This document shows, one piece after another, positions 34,239 to 43,063 of a stretch of DNA of 64,000 nucleotides (positions within the stretch are counted from its first letter, which is position 1; every line of letters begins with the position of its first letter). The stretch is from NCBI RefSeq assembly GCF_025979705.1, contig NZ_CP110136.1, forward strand, positions 3,100,001 through 3,164,000. Direction: 5' to 3'. The position numbers and the translations under genes were made by a program. The DNA is from Hymenobacter sp. YIM 151858-1. Lineage in GTDB: Bacteria > Bacteroidota > Bacteroidia > Cytophagales > Hymenobacteraceae. The notes below the pieces were generated by a model. It searched no databases, was not told the origin of the DNA, and worked only from the letters and a program-made list of their open reading frames with translations.

Positions 34239-34822
34239 TTTACCCCATCGTGGCCTACGGCGACCCGGTGCTGAAAGCCCGCGCCAAGGACATTCCGGCC
34301 GATTTCCCGGCCGAAGAGCTGCAAAAGCTCATCGCCGATATGTACGAAACCATGTACTACGCCCACGGCGTGGGCCTGGCGGCGCCGCAAATCGGCAAGG
34401 GCGTCCGCCTGTTCGTTATCGATTCGGAGCCGATGGTGGATGACGACGAGGATGATGACGCGCCGGCCGAAACCGGCGTGAAGCGGGCCTTCATCAACCC
34501 CGTGATGATAAAGGAAAGCGGCGAAGAGTGGCCCTTCGAGGAAGGCTGCCTGAGCATCCCCGGCGTGCGCGAGCGGGTGTTTCGCAAGCCCGATATCATC
34601 ATTCGCTACGAAGACGAAAACCGCCAGGTGCGCGAAGAAGGCTTTTCGGGCCTCACGGCGCGCGTGATTCAGCACGAGTACGACCACCTCGAGGGCGTGC
34701 TGTTCACCGACAAGATTTCGGCCTTCAAAAAGCAGCTGATCAAGAGCAAGCTGATGCGCATTGCCAAAGGCGATGCCAAGGCCGATTACCGCATGCGCTT
34801 TGCGGGCCAGCGCGGCCGCTAA
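34235..34822 (+). CDS. def: Peptide deformylase
   Basis: 195 residues. Removes the N-formyl group from new proteins. All three motifs are present: GVGLAAPQIG, EGCLSIPG (zinc/iron Cys) and QHEYDHLEG (two His and catalytic Glu). An acidic insertion DDDEDDDAPAE lies between motif 1 and motif 2, a position where other Bacteroidota members also carry loops. It is translationally coupled to ruvX by a 4-bp overlap and ends at a clear terminator (34845-34869). Confidence 0.97.
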   Translation: MIYPIVAYGDPVLKARAKDIPADFPAEELQKLIADMYETMYYAHGVGLAAPQIGKGVRLFVIDSEPMVDDDEDDDAPAETGVKRAFINPVMIKESGEEWPFEEGCLSIPGVRERVFRKPDIIIRYEDENRQVREEGFSGLTARVIQHEYDHLEGVLFTDKISAFKKQLIKSKLMRIAKGDAKADYRMRFAGQRGR

Positions 34823-34844
34823 GCCCCAGGTAGTTTTCAGCCTG

Positions 34845-34869
34845 AAACGCCCGGCCATGCCGGGCGTTT
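34845..34869 (+). terminator. Rho-independent terminator of ruvX-def
   Basis: AAACGCCCGGC (34845-34855) pairs with GCCGGGCGTTT (34859-34869), followed by TTGCG. It is 23 bp behind the def stop. Confidence 0.8.
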
Positions 34870-34911
34870 TTGCGTTCTTTAGGTTCCCAATTAGTGCCTT
34901 ATCCCTGGATT

Positions 34912-35895
34912 ATGCTGCTGCGGCGTGCTTTGCTTTTTCTGCTGACTACCGTGCTGTGGCTGCTGCCGCCGCAACCCGAAACCCGCGCCTGGGGCTTTTT
35001 TGCGCACCGCAGCATCAACCGCCTGGCCGTGTTTACGCTGCCGCCCGAGATGATCGGCTTCTACAAAAGCCGCATCGAGTACCTCACGGTGCAGGCCACG
35101 CGGCCCGACTCGCGGCGCACGGTGGTGGCCGGCGAGGCCCCCAGGCACTTCATCGACCTGGACGTGTACGGCGACTCGGCCGCCTACAAGCTGCCCCGCT
35201 CCTACGCCGATGCCGTGGCCCGCTTCGGCGAGGATTCGCTTCTGCGCCACGGCATTGTGCCCTGGCACGTAGCGCGCATGAAGGGGCAGCTCACCGAGGC
35301 CTTCCGCACCCGCGACGCCGAGCGCATCATCAGCCTTTCGGCCGACCTAGGGCACTACCTGGCCGATGCCTGCGTGCCCCTGCACACCACCCGCAACTAC
35401 AACGGCCAACTTACCAACCAGCGCGGCATCCACGGGCTTTGGGAGTCGCGGCTGCCCGAGCTGCTGGCCACCGGCTACGATTTTTTCACGGGCCCGGCGC
35501 CGTACCTCGAGTATCCCACCGGCACCATCTGGGCCGTGGTAGCCCGCTCCAACGCCGCCGTCGACTCGGTGTTGCGCCTCGAAAGCGAGCTGACGCGCCA
35601 GCTGCCCGCCGACCGCAAATACAGCTACGAGGAGCGCAACGGCCGCACCGCGCGGGTGTACTCGCAGGAGTTCAGCCGCCAGTACCACCAGCGCCTTGCC
35701 GGGCAAGTAGAGCGGCAAATGCGCCTGGCCGTGCGCCTTACCGGGGCGTTTTGGTACACCTGCTGGGTGGATGCCGGCCAACCCGACCTCAACCACCTGC
35801 CGCGCCTCACCGAAGCCCAAATGCGCCAACTGGCCCTGCAGGCTCAGCAAGAGCAAACCGCCCCCGCCACCGATACCCACGGCCACACCGACTAG
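34912..35895 (+). CDS. Secreted S1/P1-nuclease / zinc-phospholipase C-like enzyme
   Basis: 327 residues. A signal peptide (MLLRRALLFLLTTVLWLLPPQ) is followed by WGFFAHRSINRLA, where the mature N-terminal Trp and the following His are zinc ligands in the S1/P1 nuclease and phospholipase C fold. PRHFIDLD, LGHYLADACVPLHTT and IHGLWESRLPE supply further His, Asp and Glu ligands. The most likely reaction is hydrolysis of phosphodiesters in single-stranded nucleic acid or phospholipid; which one is not clear. The ATG at 34912 fits the signal peptide better than an upstream alternative start. The C-terminal tail (TATDTHGHTD type) is low-complexity. Confidence 0.85.
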   Translation: MLLRRALLFLLTTVLWLLPPQPETRAWGFFAHRSINRLAVFTLPPEMIGFYKSRIEYLTVQATRPDSRRTVVAGEAPRHFIDLDVYGDSAAYKLPRSYADAVARFGEDSLLRHGIVPWHVARMKGQLTEAFRTRDAERIISLSADLGHYLADACVPLHTTRNYNGQLTNQRGIHGLWESRLPELLATGYDFFTGPAPYLEYPTGTIWAVVARSNAAVDSVLRLESELTRQLPADRKYSYEERNGRTARVYSQEFSRQYHQRLAGQVERQMRLAVRLTGAFWYTCWVDAGQPDLNHLPRLTEAQMRQLALQAQQEQTAPATDTHGHTD

Positions 35896-35995
35896 CCCCG
35901 CGCCCTAGGTAGGCAGGGCTGCGCGGCGCACCGGCAGCCGATGCCGAACTTTGCTTGGCGGCTTGGCCAGCTCCACCCCTGCCGCTATTGCCTTT

Positions 35996-36367
35996 ATGAA
36001 AGCCTTCCTCACCATTGCCCTGCTCTGCGTTTCCAACCTGTTCATGACGTTTGCCTGGTACGGGCACCTGTACTTTAAGAAGCTGCCGTGGTTTGCCAAA
36101 ACGGGCATCGTGGGCGTGGTGCTGCTGAGTTGGGGGCTGGCCTTTTTCGAGTACGTGTTTCAGGTGCCGGCCAACCGCCTTGGCTTCGAGGGCAACGGTG
36201 GGCCCTACAACCTGTTTCAGCTGAAGGTGATTCAGGAAGTAGTGTCGCTCACGGTGTTCACGCTGTGCGCCGTGTACGTGTTCAAATCCGACAAGCTGGC
36301 CTGGAACCACCTGCTGGGGTTTGGGCTGCTGGTGGCGGCGGTGTACGTCATTTTCCGGAAGTGGTAA
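35996..36367 (+). CDS. DUF486 family membrane protein (DMT-like)
   Basis: 123 residues, almost all membrane. MKAFLTIALLCVSNLFMTFAWYGHLY is the first helix; the loop with FEYVFQVPANRLGFEG and the NLFQLKVIQEVVSLTVFT segment are marks of DUF486, a four-helix relative of small DMT transporters. The substrate is not known. The start is the ATG at 35996; the frame upstream is not conserved-looking. It lies about 100 bp behind the S1/P1-like gene in the same direction. Confidence 0.85.
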   Translation: MKAFLTIALLCVSNLFMTFAWYGHLYFKKLPWFAKTGIVGVVLLSWGLAFFEYVFQVPANRLGFEGNGGPYNLFQLKVIQEVVSLTVFTLCAVYVFKSDKLAWNHLLGFGLLVAAVYVIFRKW

Positions 36368-36382
36368 GCGGCACCGACCATC

Positions 36383-36390
36383 TAACTTAG
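36383..36390 (+). promoter_or_regulatory. Candidate -7 element, TAACTTAG
   Basis: TAACTTAG lies 34 bp upstream of the barrel-protein start at 36424 and fits the TAnCTTnG form seen elsewhere in the window. Confidence 0.3.
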
Positions 36391-36423
36391 CGGCCGAATA
36401 TGGCCCTTTGCCTGTGCACCGCT

Positions 36424-37596
36424 ATGCGTAGCTATCTACTTGCTTTATCCTTGGTTTTGGGCGCCCGGCTGGCTTCGGGCCAAAGCCCCTTGTTTCAGCC
36501 CGGCTACATTGTGCGGGCCGGGGCCCCTGCCGATACCGTGCGCGGCTACTTGGATGTGTACCGCGCCACTACCCGCCTGGGCTACATTCGCTTTCAGGCC
36601 ACGCCGGAGGCGCCCGTCGAAAAGCTGCGGGCCCGGCACCTGCTGGCCGCCGGCACGGCCGATCTGCGCCAGGCTTTCCGGAGCCGGCAGCTAAGCGGCG
36701 ACAGCCTGCGCCTGCTGGAGGTGGTGGCCAGCGGGCCGCTGTCGGTATACACCGGCTACGTGGCCAACTCCCCGGCCGACTACCTGCTGGGCGAGGCCGA
36801 TAAGCCCTTGCTGCCGCTGGCCCGGCCGCAGTTTTTGCCCGTGCTGCAAGGCGTGGTGGCCAACTGCCCCACCCTGAATTTGCGCGACCGGAAGCGCGCC
36901 CGCCTGCAGTACGGCCGCCAGCCCATCGGCCAGGTGGTTACCGAGTACAACCGCTGCGCTACCCCCGCGGCCACGGCTCGTTACTACCCCGGTTCCGGAA
37001 TGCAGCGGCTGCACTTTGGCGCGCAGGGCGGCGTGCAACACAGCCGGTTTTGGCTTGTAGAAAAAGACATGCCGTTTGGCAACCAGCGCCCCACCACCAC
37101 CAGCTACACGGCCGGCGCCAGCCTGGTGTGGGTATTTTCGGGTCACTTGCAGGCCGCGCTCGAGGTCAACTACTCCCGGCTGGGCACCACGGCGCAGGTG
37201 CGCGAACGGCCCAACGCGGCCAACAACTACTTTTTGCGCACGGCCGAGCTAGAGCTGGAGGCGCTGCAGATTCCGTTGCTGGGCCGGTGGCAGTTTGGCC
37301 GCCCCGAGCGCCGCCTGCACCTGTACGCCGAAGGCGGCGGTACCCACATTCAGGTGCTGAGCTACCGGGCCCGCGTATCCGAAACGCCCGAAGTGGCCAC
37401 CGACCGCCCTTACGCCTACAACCTGAGCATGAACGCCAACTCGCTTGCTTCGCGGTTTGGGGCCGGGCTCACCTACCGCAGCAAGCTTGGCAGGTGGGGT
37501 TTGGCGGCGCACCGGCAAAGCGCCCTGCTGGCGGGCGGCAGCAAAACCCAATACCGGCTACAGCAAAACACCCTGGTGCTCACGCTTGGGCTGTAG
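36424..37596 (+). CDS. Outer-membrane protein with C-terminal beta-barrel
   Basis: 390 residues with a signal peptide (MRSYLLALSLVLGARLASGQ). The N-terminal 170 residues are helical/mixed with a Cys-containing segment (VVANCPTLNLRD and YNRCATP). The C-terminal 200 residues consist of alternating strands (LHFGAQGGVQHSRF, LQAALEVNYSRLG, ALQIPLLGRWQFG) and end in LVLTLGL, typical of a barrel. This two-part layout (a soluble part with a conserved Cys pair, then a barrel) is common in Hymenobacter-like proteins but I cannot name the family. The start at 36424 sets the signal peptide. Confidence 0.75.
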   Translation: MRSYLLALSLVLGARLASGQSPLFQPGYIVRAGAPADTVRGYLDVYRATTRLGYIRFQATPEAPVEKLRARHLLAAGTADLRQAFRSRQLSGDSLRLLEVVASGPLSVYTGYVANSPADYLLGEADKPLLPLARPQFLPVLQGVVANCPTLNLRDRKRARLQYGRQPIGQVVTEYNRCATPAATARYYPGSGMQRLHFGAQGGVQHSRFWLVEKDMPFGNQRPTTTSYTAGASLVWVFSGHLQAALEVNYSRLGTTAQVRERPNAANNYFLRTAELELEALQIPLLGRWQFGRPERRLHLYAEGGGTHIQVLSYRARVSETPEVATDRPYAYNLSMNANSLASRFGAGLTYRSKLGRWGLAAHRQSALLAGGSKTQYRLQQNTLVLTLGL

Positions 37597-37798
37597 CCCG
37601 GGCAGCTGCCTAGTTGCCGCCAAACCTCAGGCACCTAGGCAGCTGAAAAAGCCCGGCAGCCCACGCCTTGCGGCGCCTGCAAAGCTGGCAACCCGCTCGC
37701 GCACGCGCCTAGGTTGAAACCGCAGAGGCACAGGCAACAACCCCGACCGCAGGCATGCGTAGGTAGGCCGTTGCCCTACCTTTCCGCTGCTGTTGTAT

Positions 37799-40120
37799 AT
37801 GCCTCGTTTTTTACGCCTCGTTGCAGGCTTACTTGTTTGTTTTTGTGCCCTTGCTGGCCCCGCGGGGGCCCAGCGTGTGGGCGTGGTGCTTTCGGGGGGC
37901 GGGGCCAAGGGCCTGGCCCACGTGGGCGTGCTGAAGGTGCTCGAGCAAAACGGCATCCCCATCGATTACATCGTGGGCACCAGCATGGGCTCGGTGGTGG
38001 GGGCGCTGTACTCGGCCGGCTACTCACCGCGCGAAATCGAGCAGATCGTCATCCAGCCCGAGTTTCAGTACTGGGTATCGGGCAAGCAGCCCGCCGACCG
38101 CACCTTCAATTACCTCACCGCCGACCCCAACCCCTCGTCGTTGCACGTGGGGCTGGCCGTCGATTCGTCGTTCCGGACGCGGGTTACGCCCAACCTCATC
38201 AACGACGTGAACCTGAACTTTGTGCTGGCCAAGATGCTGGCGCCGGCCGGGGCCATTTCGGGCTACAACTTCGATAAGCTGTTTGTGCCGTTCCGGTGCC
38301 TGGCGGCCGAGGTGTTCACGCGCAACCAGGTCATTCAGCGCGAAGGCTCGATTTCCGATGCGGTGCGCAACTCCATGGCCGTGCCGCTGGTGTTCCGGCC
38401 CATCCGCAACCCCGATGGCCGCTACCTGTTCGACGGCGGCATCTACAACAACTTCCCCACCGATGTGATGCGCTCCGAGTTCAAGCCCGATGTCATCATC
38501 GGGGTGAACGTGGGCGACGTGGCGTACAAGAAGTACCCCTTCGGCAAGGACGATGAGCTGCTGCTCGGCTCCATCGTGTTCCTAGGTGCCGACGTGGCCG
38601 ATACCCTGGCCGTGGGCAAAAACGGCGTGTTCATTCAGCCCGACCTGGAGGGGTTTGGGGCTACCGACTTTGCCCGGGTGCGCGAGCTGATTGACTTGGG
38701 CGAAAAGGCCGCCACCGCCAAGCTGCCCCAGGCCTTGCAACGCATTCAGCGCCGGCAGGATACGCTGGAGCTGGCCCAACGCCGCCAGGGTTTTCAGCAG
38801 CAGGCGCCGCAGCCGCGGTTTGCCCGCGTGGGGGTGCAGGGCCTTAACGATCAGCAAGCGGGCTTTGTGCGGCGCTTTTTCCGGCGCGACGGCAGCACTT
38901 ACACCGTCGACGATATCGAGGAGGGCTACTACCGCCTCGCCGCCGACGACTTTTTCCGGAACGTGTACCCGCGCATCCGCTACGACCGCGCCGCCGAGGG
39001 CTACGTGTTTCAGGTGGATGCCCGCCAGAACAACAACCTCTCGGGCGAGGTGGGCTTCGTGCTCAGCTCGCGCCCCATCGATAACTTTTACCTGGGGCTG
39101 GAGTACCGCTACCTGCGCCGCTTTCTGTACCAGGCTTCGGCCAGCGTAAACCTCGGCCGCTTCTACAACGCAGCGCGCGCCTCGTTCCGCATCAACGTGC
39201 CGGCGCGCTACTCCTACTACCTCGAGCCCACCGTTATCTATAACCAGTGGAACTACCAGAAAACCGGGGGCCTGCTGGGGCGCGACGTGGTGAGCACGCA
39301 GGTGCGCCAGCAGGATTTGAAGGCCGGCGTGCAGCTGGGCCTCAGCCCGAACTACCGCAGCCGCATTTTGCTGGAGGGTGCCTGGTTTACGCGGCAGGAT
39401 GAGTACGCCAACGTAAACGAGATATCGAACACCGACCGCCTCGACGAAACCGATTTTACGGGGTATACCGCCGCCGCGCAGTTTGCCCGCAACTCCCTCA
39501 ACCGCAAGCAGTACGCCACCAGCGGCCGGCGGGCCGTGTTTACGGCGCGGGCCGTGTACGGCCGCGAGCAGCTTACACCCGGCACCACCTCGCTTATCGG
39601 GGAGGAGCGCGAGCGGTACCTGCGCTGGCTGCAGATCCGCGCCTTTACGGAGCAGTTCTTCCCGCTGAAAAACGAAAAGCAAAGCTGGGGCTACTTCGGC
39701 GAGGTGATGATTAGCGGGCAGCCGCGCTTTTACAACTACCGCTCGTCGGTTACGGCCGCACCCATTTTTGCGCCCCTGCCCGACTCGCGCACCTTGTTTC
39801 TGGAAAACTACCGCTCGGCGCGCTACGTGGCAGCGGGTTTGCGCTTCAACCAGGGCTTGGCGGGCAAGCTGGAGTGGCGCACCGAGGCCTACGTGCACGT
39901 GCGGCACCAACCCCTGCGCATGGGCGACAACCAGGAAGCCGAACGCAACGGGCGTTTTAGCCTGGAGCGCCCCCGCCTGACGGCCAGCACCGGCCTGGTG
40001 TACCAAACGCCCCTGGGCCCGCTGGCTGTGCACGTCATCCACTACGACGACCCGGCCAAGCGCTGGGGCGTATTCGGGCACATTGGCTACCTGCTGTTCC
40101 AGGGCCGCGCGCTGGAGTAG
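37799..40120 (+). CDS. Patatin-like phospholipase with POTRA and outer-membrane barrel
   Basis: 773 residues. After a signal peptide (to about residue 25) comes a patatin domain: VLSGGGAKGLAHVG is the oxyanion loop, GTSMGSVVGAL the Gly-x-Ser-x-Gly with nucleophile Ser 62, and DGGIYNNFPTDVM the catalytic Asp. A POTRA-like piece follows (about 345-400, YTVDDIEEGYYRLAADDFFRN within it), then about 350 residues of strands ending IGYLLFQGRALE, a BamA-like barrel. This layout equals the PlpD/type Vd autotransporter group: the phospholipase is carried to the cell surface by its own barrel. ATG 37799 was taken; a TTG two codons earlier is possible. A strong hairpin follows at 40145-40185. Confidence 0.92.
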   Translation: MPRFLRLVAGLLVCFCALAGPAGAQRVGVVLSGGGAKGLAHVGVLKVLEQNGIPIDYIVGTSMGSVVGALYSAGYSPREIEQIVIQPEFQYWVSGKQPADRTFNYLTADPNPSSLHVGLAVDSSFRTRVTPNLINDVNLNFVLAKMLAPAGAISGYNFDKLFVPFRCLAAEVFTRNQVIQREGSISDAVRNSMAVPLVFRPIRNPDGRYLFDGGIYNNFPTDVMRSEFKPDVIIGVNVGDVAYKKYPFGKDDELLLGSIVFLGADVADTLAVGKNGVFIQPDLEGFGATDFARVRELIDLGEKAATAKLPQALQRIQRRQDTLELAQRRQGFQQQAPQPRFARVGVQGLNDQQAGFVRRFFRRDGSTYTVDDIEEGYYRLAADDFFRNVYPRIRYDRAAEGYVFQVDARQNNNLSGEVGFVLSSRPIDNFYLGLEYRYLRRFLYQASASVNLGRFYNAARASFRINVPARYSYYLEPTVIYNQWNYQKTGGLLGRDVVSTQVRQQDLKAGVQLGLSPNYRSRILLEGAWFTRQDEYANVNEISNTDRLDETDFTGYTAAAQFARNSLNRKQYATSGRRAVFTARAVYGREQLTPGTTSLIGEERERYLRWLQIRAFTEQFFPLKNEKQSWGYFGEVMISGQPRFYNYRSSVTAAPIFAPLPDSRTLFLENYRSARYVAAGLRFNQGLAGKLEWRTEAYVHVRHQPLRMGDNQEAERNGRFSLERPRLTASTGLVYQTPLGPLAVHVIHYDDPAKRWGVFGHIGYLLFQGRALE

Positions 40121-40144
40121 GCCCCAGGCGCCTACAGGCCCGTA

Positions 40145-40185
40145 CCCAGCGGCCCTAGGTGCAAGCGGCACCTAGGGCCGCTGGG
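40145..40185. terminator. Perfect 18-bp inverted repeat with CCTAGG in each arm
   Basis: CCCAGCGGCCCTAGGTGC (40145-40162) pairs exactly with its reverse complement (40168-40185) around a 5-nt loop. There is no clear T-tract, but its place 24 bp behind the patatin gene fits a terminator. Confidence 0.6.
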
Positions 40186-40279
40186 CATTCAGGCAGCTGC
40201 CTCATAGCCAACCCAGCTTTGAATTGCAACTTTTTATCTTGTGAAAATCATGTGATTGCGCAGGGGTATGGCCGGTCGG

Positions 40280-40287
40280 TACCTTAG
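40280..40287 (+). promoter_or_regulatory. Candidate -7 element, TACCTTAG
   Basis: TACCTTAG lies 32 bp upstream of the start at 40319 and fits the TAnCTTnG form. Confidence 0.3.
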
Positions 40288-40318
40288 CTGGCGAAACCGA
40301 ATCCATACCACCTTCGCT

Positions 40319-40975
40319 ATGAAAACTTTCCGCTTCGCCCTCGCCACCGTTCTGCTCGCCGGCACCCTCAGCACTGCCTCGGTGGCGCAGTCGCGCGAGA
40401 TTTACGAGAACCCGCAATTCAAAACCCTCGCGCAAAAGCACAAGCAGCTGGCCATCTTGCCCTTCGCCGTAACGATGACGACGAAGAAGCTGCCCAAGGG
40501 CGTAACGCAGGAGCAAGTGCACCAACAGGAGCTGCAGGAGGGCAAAAACGTGCAAAGCGCCCTGCACACGTACTTTCTGAAGCACCAAAGCTCCGACAAC
40601 TTCACGGTGACGTTTCAGGACGTTAACAAAACCAACTCGCTGCTCTCGAAGGCCGGCATTACGCCCGAGAACATCGGCAGCAAAACCTCCGAGGAGCTGG
40701 CCAGCTTGCTCGGGGTCGACGGCGTGATTTCGGGCACCTTCGTGACGGATAAGCCCCTTTCCGACGGCGCGGCCGTGGCCATGGGCGTGCTGGTGGGCGT
40801 GTCGGGCCCCACCAACTCGGGCCGCACCAGCATCAGCATCAACGATGGCGCCACGGGCGAGCTGCTCTGGAAGTACGACAAGGCCCTATCGCGCGGCCTC
40901 GGCTCCGACACCAGCACCATCATCAACGCCATTATGCGCAAGTGCTCCAAAATGTTCCCCTACGCCAAGTCGTGA
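40319..40975 (+). CDS. Secreted hypothetical protein, possibly CsgG/LPP20-like fold
   Basis: 218 residues with a signal peptide (MKTFRFALATVLLAGTLSTASVAQ). The mature part has KQLAILPFAVTMT, a long polar helix (QEQVHQQELQEGKNVQSALHTYF), NIGSKTSEELASLLGVDGVISGTF, and DGATGELLWKYDKALS. The order strand, helix, then LGVDGVISGTF is reminiscent of CsgG-like or GNA1162-type periplasmic proteins, which is only a weak guess. No catalytic residues are visible. ATG 40319 gives the signal peptide; the longer frame is not family-like. It ends at a terminator hairpin at 41008-41052. Confidence 0.7.
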   Translation: MKTFRFALATVLLAGTLSTASVAQSREIYENPQFKTLAQKHKQLAILPFAVTMTTKKLPKGVTQEQVHQQELQEGKNVQSALHTYFLKHQSSDNFTVTFQDVNKTNSLLSKAGITPENIGSKTSEELASLLGVDGVISGTFVTDKPLSDGAAVAMGVLVGVSGPTNSGRTSISINDGATGELLWKYDKALSRGLGSDTSTIINAIMRKCSKMFPYAKS

Positions 40976-41007
40976 GGGGCAGCACCTAGGGGCACCTTGC
41001 CCACGCG

Positions 41008-41052
41008 AGCGAAACGCTCGGGTTGCCAACGCAGCTCGGGCGTTTCGCTTTT
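41008..41052 (+). terminator. Rho-independent terminator
   Basis: AGCGAAACGC (41008-41017) pairs with GCGTTTCGCT (41040-41049), followed by TTT. It is 33 bp behind the stop of the gene at 40319-40975. Confidence 0.75.
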
Positions 41053-41162
41053 GGGCGAGCCGCCAGCCGTACGCGCACCCGGGGCCGCCAGCAATTTGAG
41101 GCGCCCAAGCAACGCTGCGCCCGATTTTACATCCGTTAGGCTGCTGCTATTACCTTGCTGCT

Positions 41163-42977
41163 ATGAAAAACAACCTGCGCTACGGCTTGCTGGCCGGGCT
41201 GCTCCTGGCCGGGCTGGCGGCCCAGGCCCAGAAAGAGCTGACGTACACCGTCGACATCGACCCGAAAGTTTCGACCAACGAGTTTCGGGTGCGGCTGCAA
41301 TTGCCCAAGCTCAAGAAAGACCAGGCCGTGTACCAGTTTGCCTCCACGGCGCCGGGCACCTACCAGGTAATGGACATGGGCCGCTTCGTGAGCAACTTTC
41401 AGGCTTTCGACAGCAAGGGCAAGCCCCTGGGTGCCAAGCAGCTTTCGACAAACCAGTGGCAGCTGGATCGGCCCGACAAGACGCGCGAAATCCGCTACAC
41501 GATTGCCGAAACCTGGGATACGCCCGTGCAGGAGCACCGCATTTACCGCATGTGCGGCTCGTCGCTCGAGGCCGACCACGCCCTGATTAACGGGCAAACG
41601 GTGTTCGGGTACCCGCAGGGCATGCAGGGCAACCCGCTGCGTATCAAGCTGAACTACCCTGCCGACTGGAAAGTGGGCACCGCCCTGGTGCCCGATGCGC
41701 AGGGCTACTACCGCACCACCAGCTACGACCACGCCGTGGACTCGCCGATTTTGCTGGGCCGCCTTACGCAGGCCAGCACTAAGCTCGGCGACGCCGAAGT
41801 GGCCTTGTACACCTACTCCAAAACCGACGTGGTGCAGGCCGAGCCGCTGCTGGGCTACATGCAAAAGATGCTGCAGGCGGCGCAGGCGTTTCTGGTTGAG
41901 CTGCCCGTGAAGCGCTACGCCTTTCTGTTTCACTTCGAGGACCAGGACCAGGGCGCCTGGGAGCACTCGTACAGCTCGGAGTACACCCTGCGCGAGCGGC
42001 CCCTTACGCCCCAATCGGCGCAGGCCATTACCGATATGGCCGCGCACGAGTTCTTCCACATCGTCACGCCGCTGAATATCCACTCCGAAATCATCGAGCG
42101 GTTCAACTTTGTGCAGCCCACCGGCTCGCAGCACCTGTGGCTCTACGAAGGCACTACCGAGTGGGCCGCCCACATGATGCAGCTGCGCGGCGGGCTGATT
42201 TCGCTGGACGAGTACCTGGCCACGCTGCGCAGCAAAGTGGGCTACAGCCAGCAACGCGCCGACACCACGTACTCGCTGAAGCGCCTAGGTCTGAACTCGT
42301 TTTCCGACGAAGGGCAGCAGCAATACGGCAACATTTACCAGCGCGGGGCCCTCACGGCCTCCCTGCTCGATTTGCGTTTGCTGGAGCTTTCGGGCGGCAA
42401 GCGCGGGCTGCGCGAGGTGCTGCTGGAGCTGGCCAAGCAATACGGCCCGAGCAAGCCCGTAAGCGAGCAAAACTTCTTCGACGATTTCACTAAGGCCACC
42501 TACCCCGAAATCCGCGACTTCTTTACGCGCTACGTGGAGAATGCCGAGCCGCTGCCGCTGCGCGAGTACTACGCCAAGGTGGGCATCAACTACACGCCCG
42601 TGCTGCGCACCGGCCGCCGCCGGGCGGCCCTGCCCACGCGCGAGCTGGGCTTTAAGCCCGGTCCGGCGGGCATCGAGTTCAGCCGCGTGCCGGCCCCGCT
42701 GCAGGCCGCCGGCGTGCAACCCGGCGACCAGCTGGTAGCCGTGGAGGGCAAGCCCGTAACCTACGACAACCTCGTACAACTGCTCGACGCGGTGGAGGCC
42801 CGCCCGGCCGGCACCCAGTACGAGCTGACCATCCGGCGCAACGGCACCGCCCAACAAGTGCGCCCGCGCCTGCTCGATGAGGAGGAAGTGCAGCGCTACT
42901 CCTTTGCCCTGAACCCGCAGGCCACGCCCCAGCAGCTGGCCCTGCGCGAGGCCTGGCTGAAGAACCTGCCGCGCTAG
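41163..42977 (+). CDS. M61-family (glycyl aminopeptidase-like) metalloprotease with PDZ domain
   Basis: 604 residues, with a signal peptide (MKNNLRYGLLAGLLLAGLAAQAQ). The N-terminal beta domain (ELTYTVDIDPKVSTNEFRV) is followed by a gluzincin core: AAHEFFHIVTPLN near residue 296 gives the two zinc His and Glu, and LYEGTTEW about 30 residues later the third ligand. The C-terminal 110 residues contain a PDZ domain (GVQPGDQLVAVEGKPVTYDN). This is the M61 layout, a periplasmic aminopeptidase acting on N-terminal Gly/Ala peptides in known members. ATG 41163 is the only start that leaves the signal peptide intact. Confidence 0.93.
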   Translation: MKNNLRYGLLAGLLLAGLAAQAQKELTYTVDIDPKVSTNEFRVRLQLPKLKKDQAVYQFASTAPGTYQVMDMGRFVSNFQAFDSKGKPLGAKQLSTNQWQLDRPDKTREIRYTIAETWDTPVQEHRIYRMCGSSLEADHALINGQTVFGYPQGMQGNPLRIKLNYPADWKVGTALVPDAQGYYRTTSYDHAVDSPILLGRLTQASTKLGDAEVALYTYSKTDVVQAEPLLGYMQKMLQAAQAFLVELPVKRYAFLFHFEDQDQGAWEHSYSSEYTLRERPLTPQSAQAITDMAAHEFFHIVTPLNIHSEIIERFNFVQPTGSQHLWLYEGTTEWAAHMMQLRGGLISLDEYLATLRSKVGYSQQRADTTYSLKRLGLNSFSDEGQQQYGNIYQRGALTASLLDLRLLELSGGKRGLREVLLELAKQYGPSKPVSEQNFFDDFTKATYPEIRDFFTRYVENAEPLPLREYYAKVGINYTPVLRTGRRRAALPTRELGFKPGPAGIEFSRVPAPLQAAGVQPGDQLVAVEGKPVTYDNLVQLLDAVEARPAGTQYELTIRRNGTAQQVRPRLLDEEEVQRYSFALNPQATPQQLALREAWLKNLPR

Positions 42978-43008
42978 GCCCTAGGTGGCTTTGCTACTTT
43001 TTTGCGTA

Positions 43009-43040
43009 AGGCCCACTTGCCAGCCGGCGGGTGGGCCTTT
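43009..43040. terminator. Bidirectional terminator between M61 gene and trehalase gene
   Basis: AAGGCCCAC (43009-43017) pairs with GTGGGCCTT (43032-43040). A TTTTTTGCG run lies on the plus-strand left side, which becomes an A/T-flank on both strands. It lies between the convergent genes that end at 42977 and 43064. Confidence 0.65.
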
Positions 43041-43063
43041 GCTTTGCCGGGCTTGGTGGGCAC

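Noticed and set aside
38582-40171. A 529-codon minus-strand frame opposite the patatin-barrel gene
   Set aside because: Shadow frame without motifs; the plus strand has catalytic residues and a barrel.
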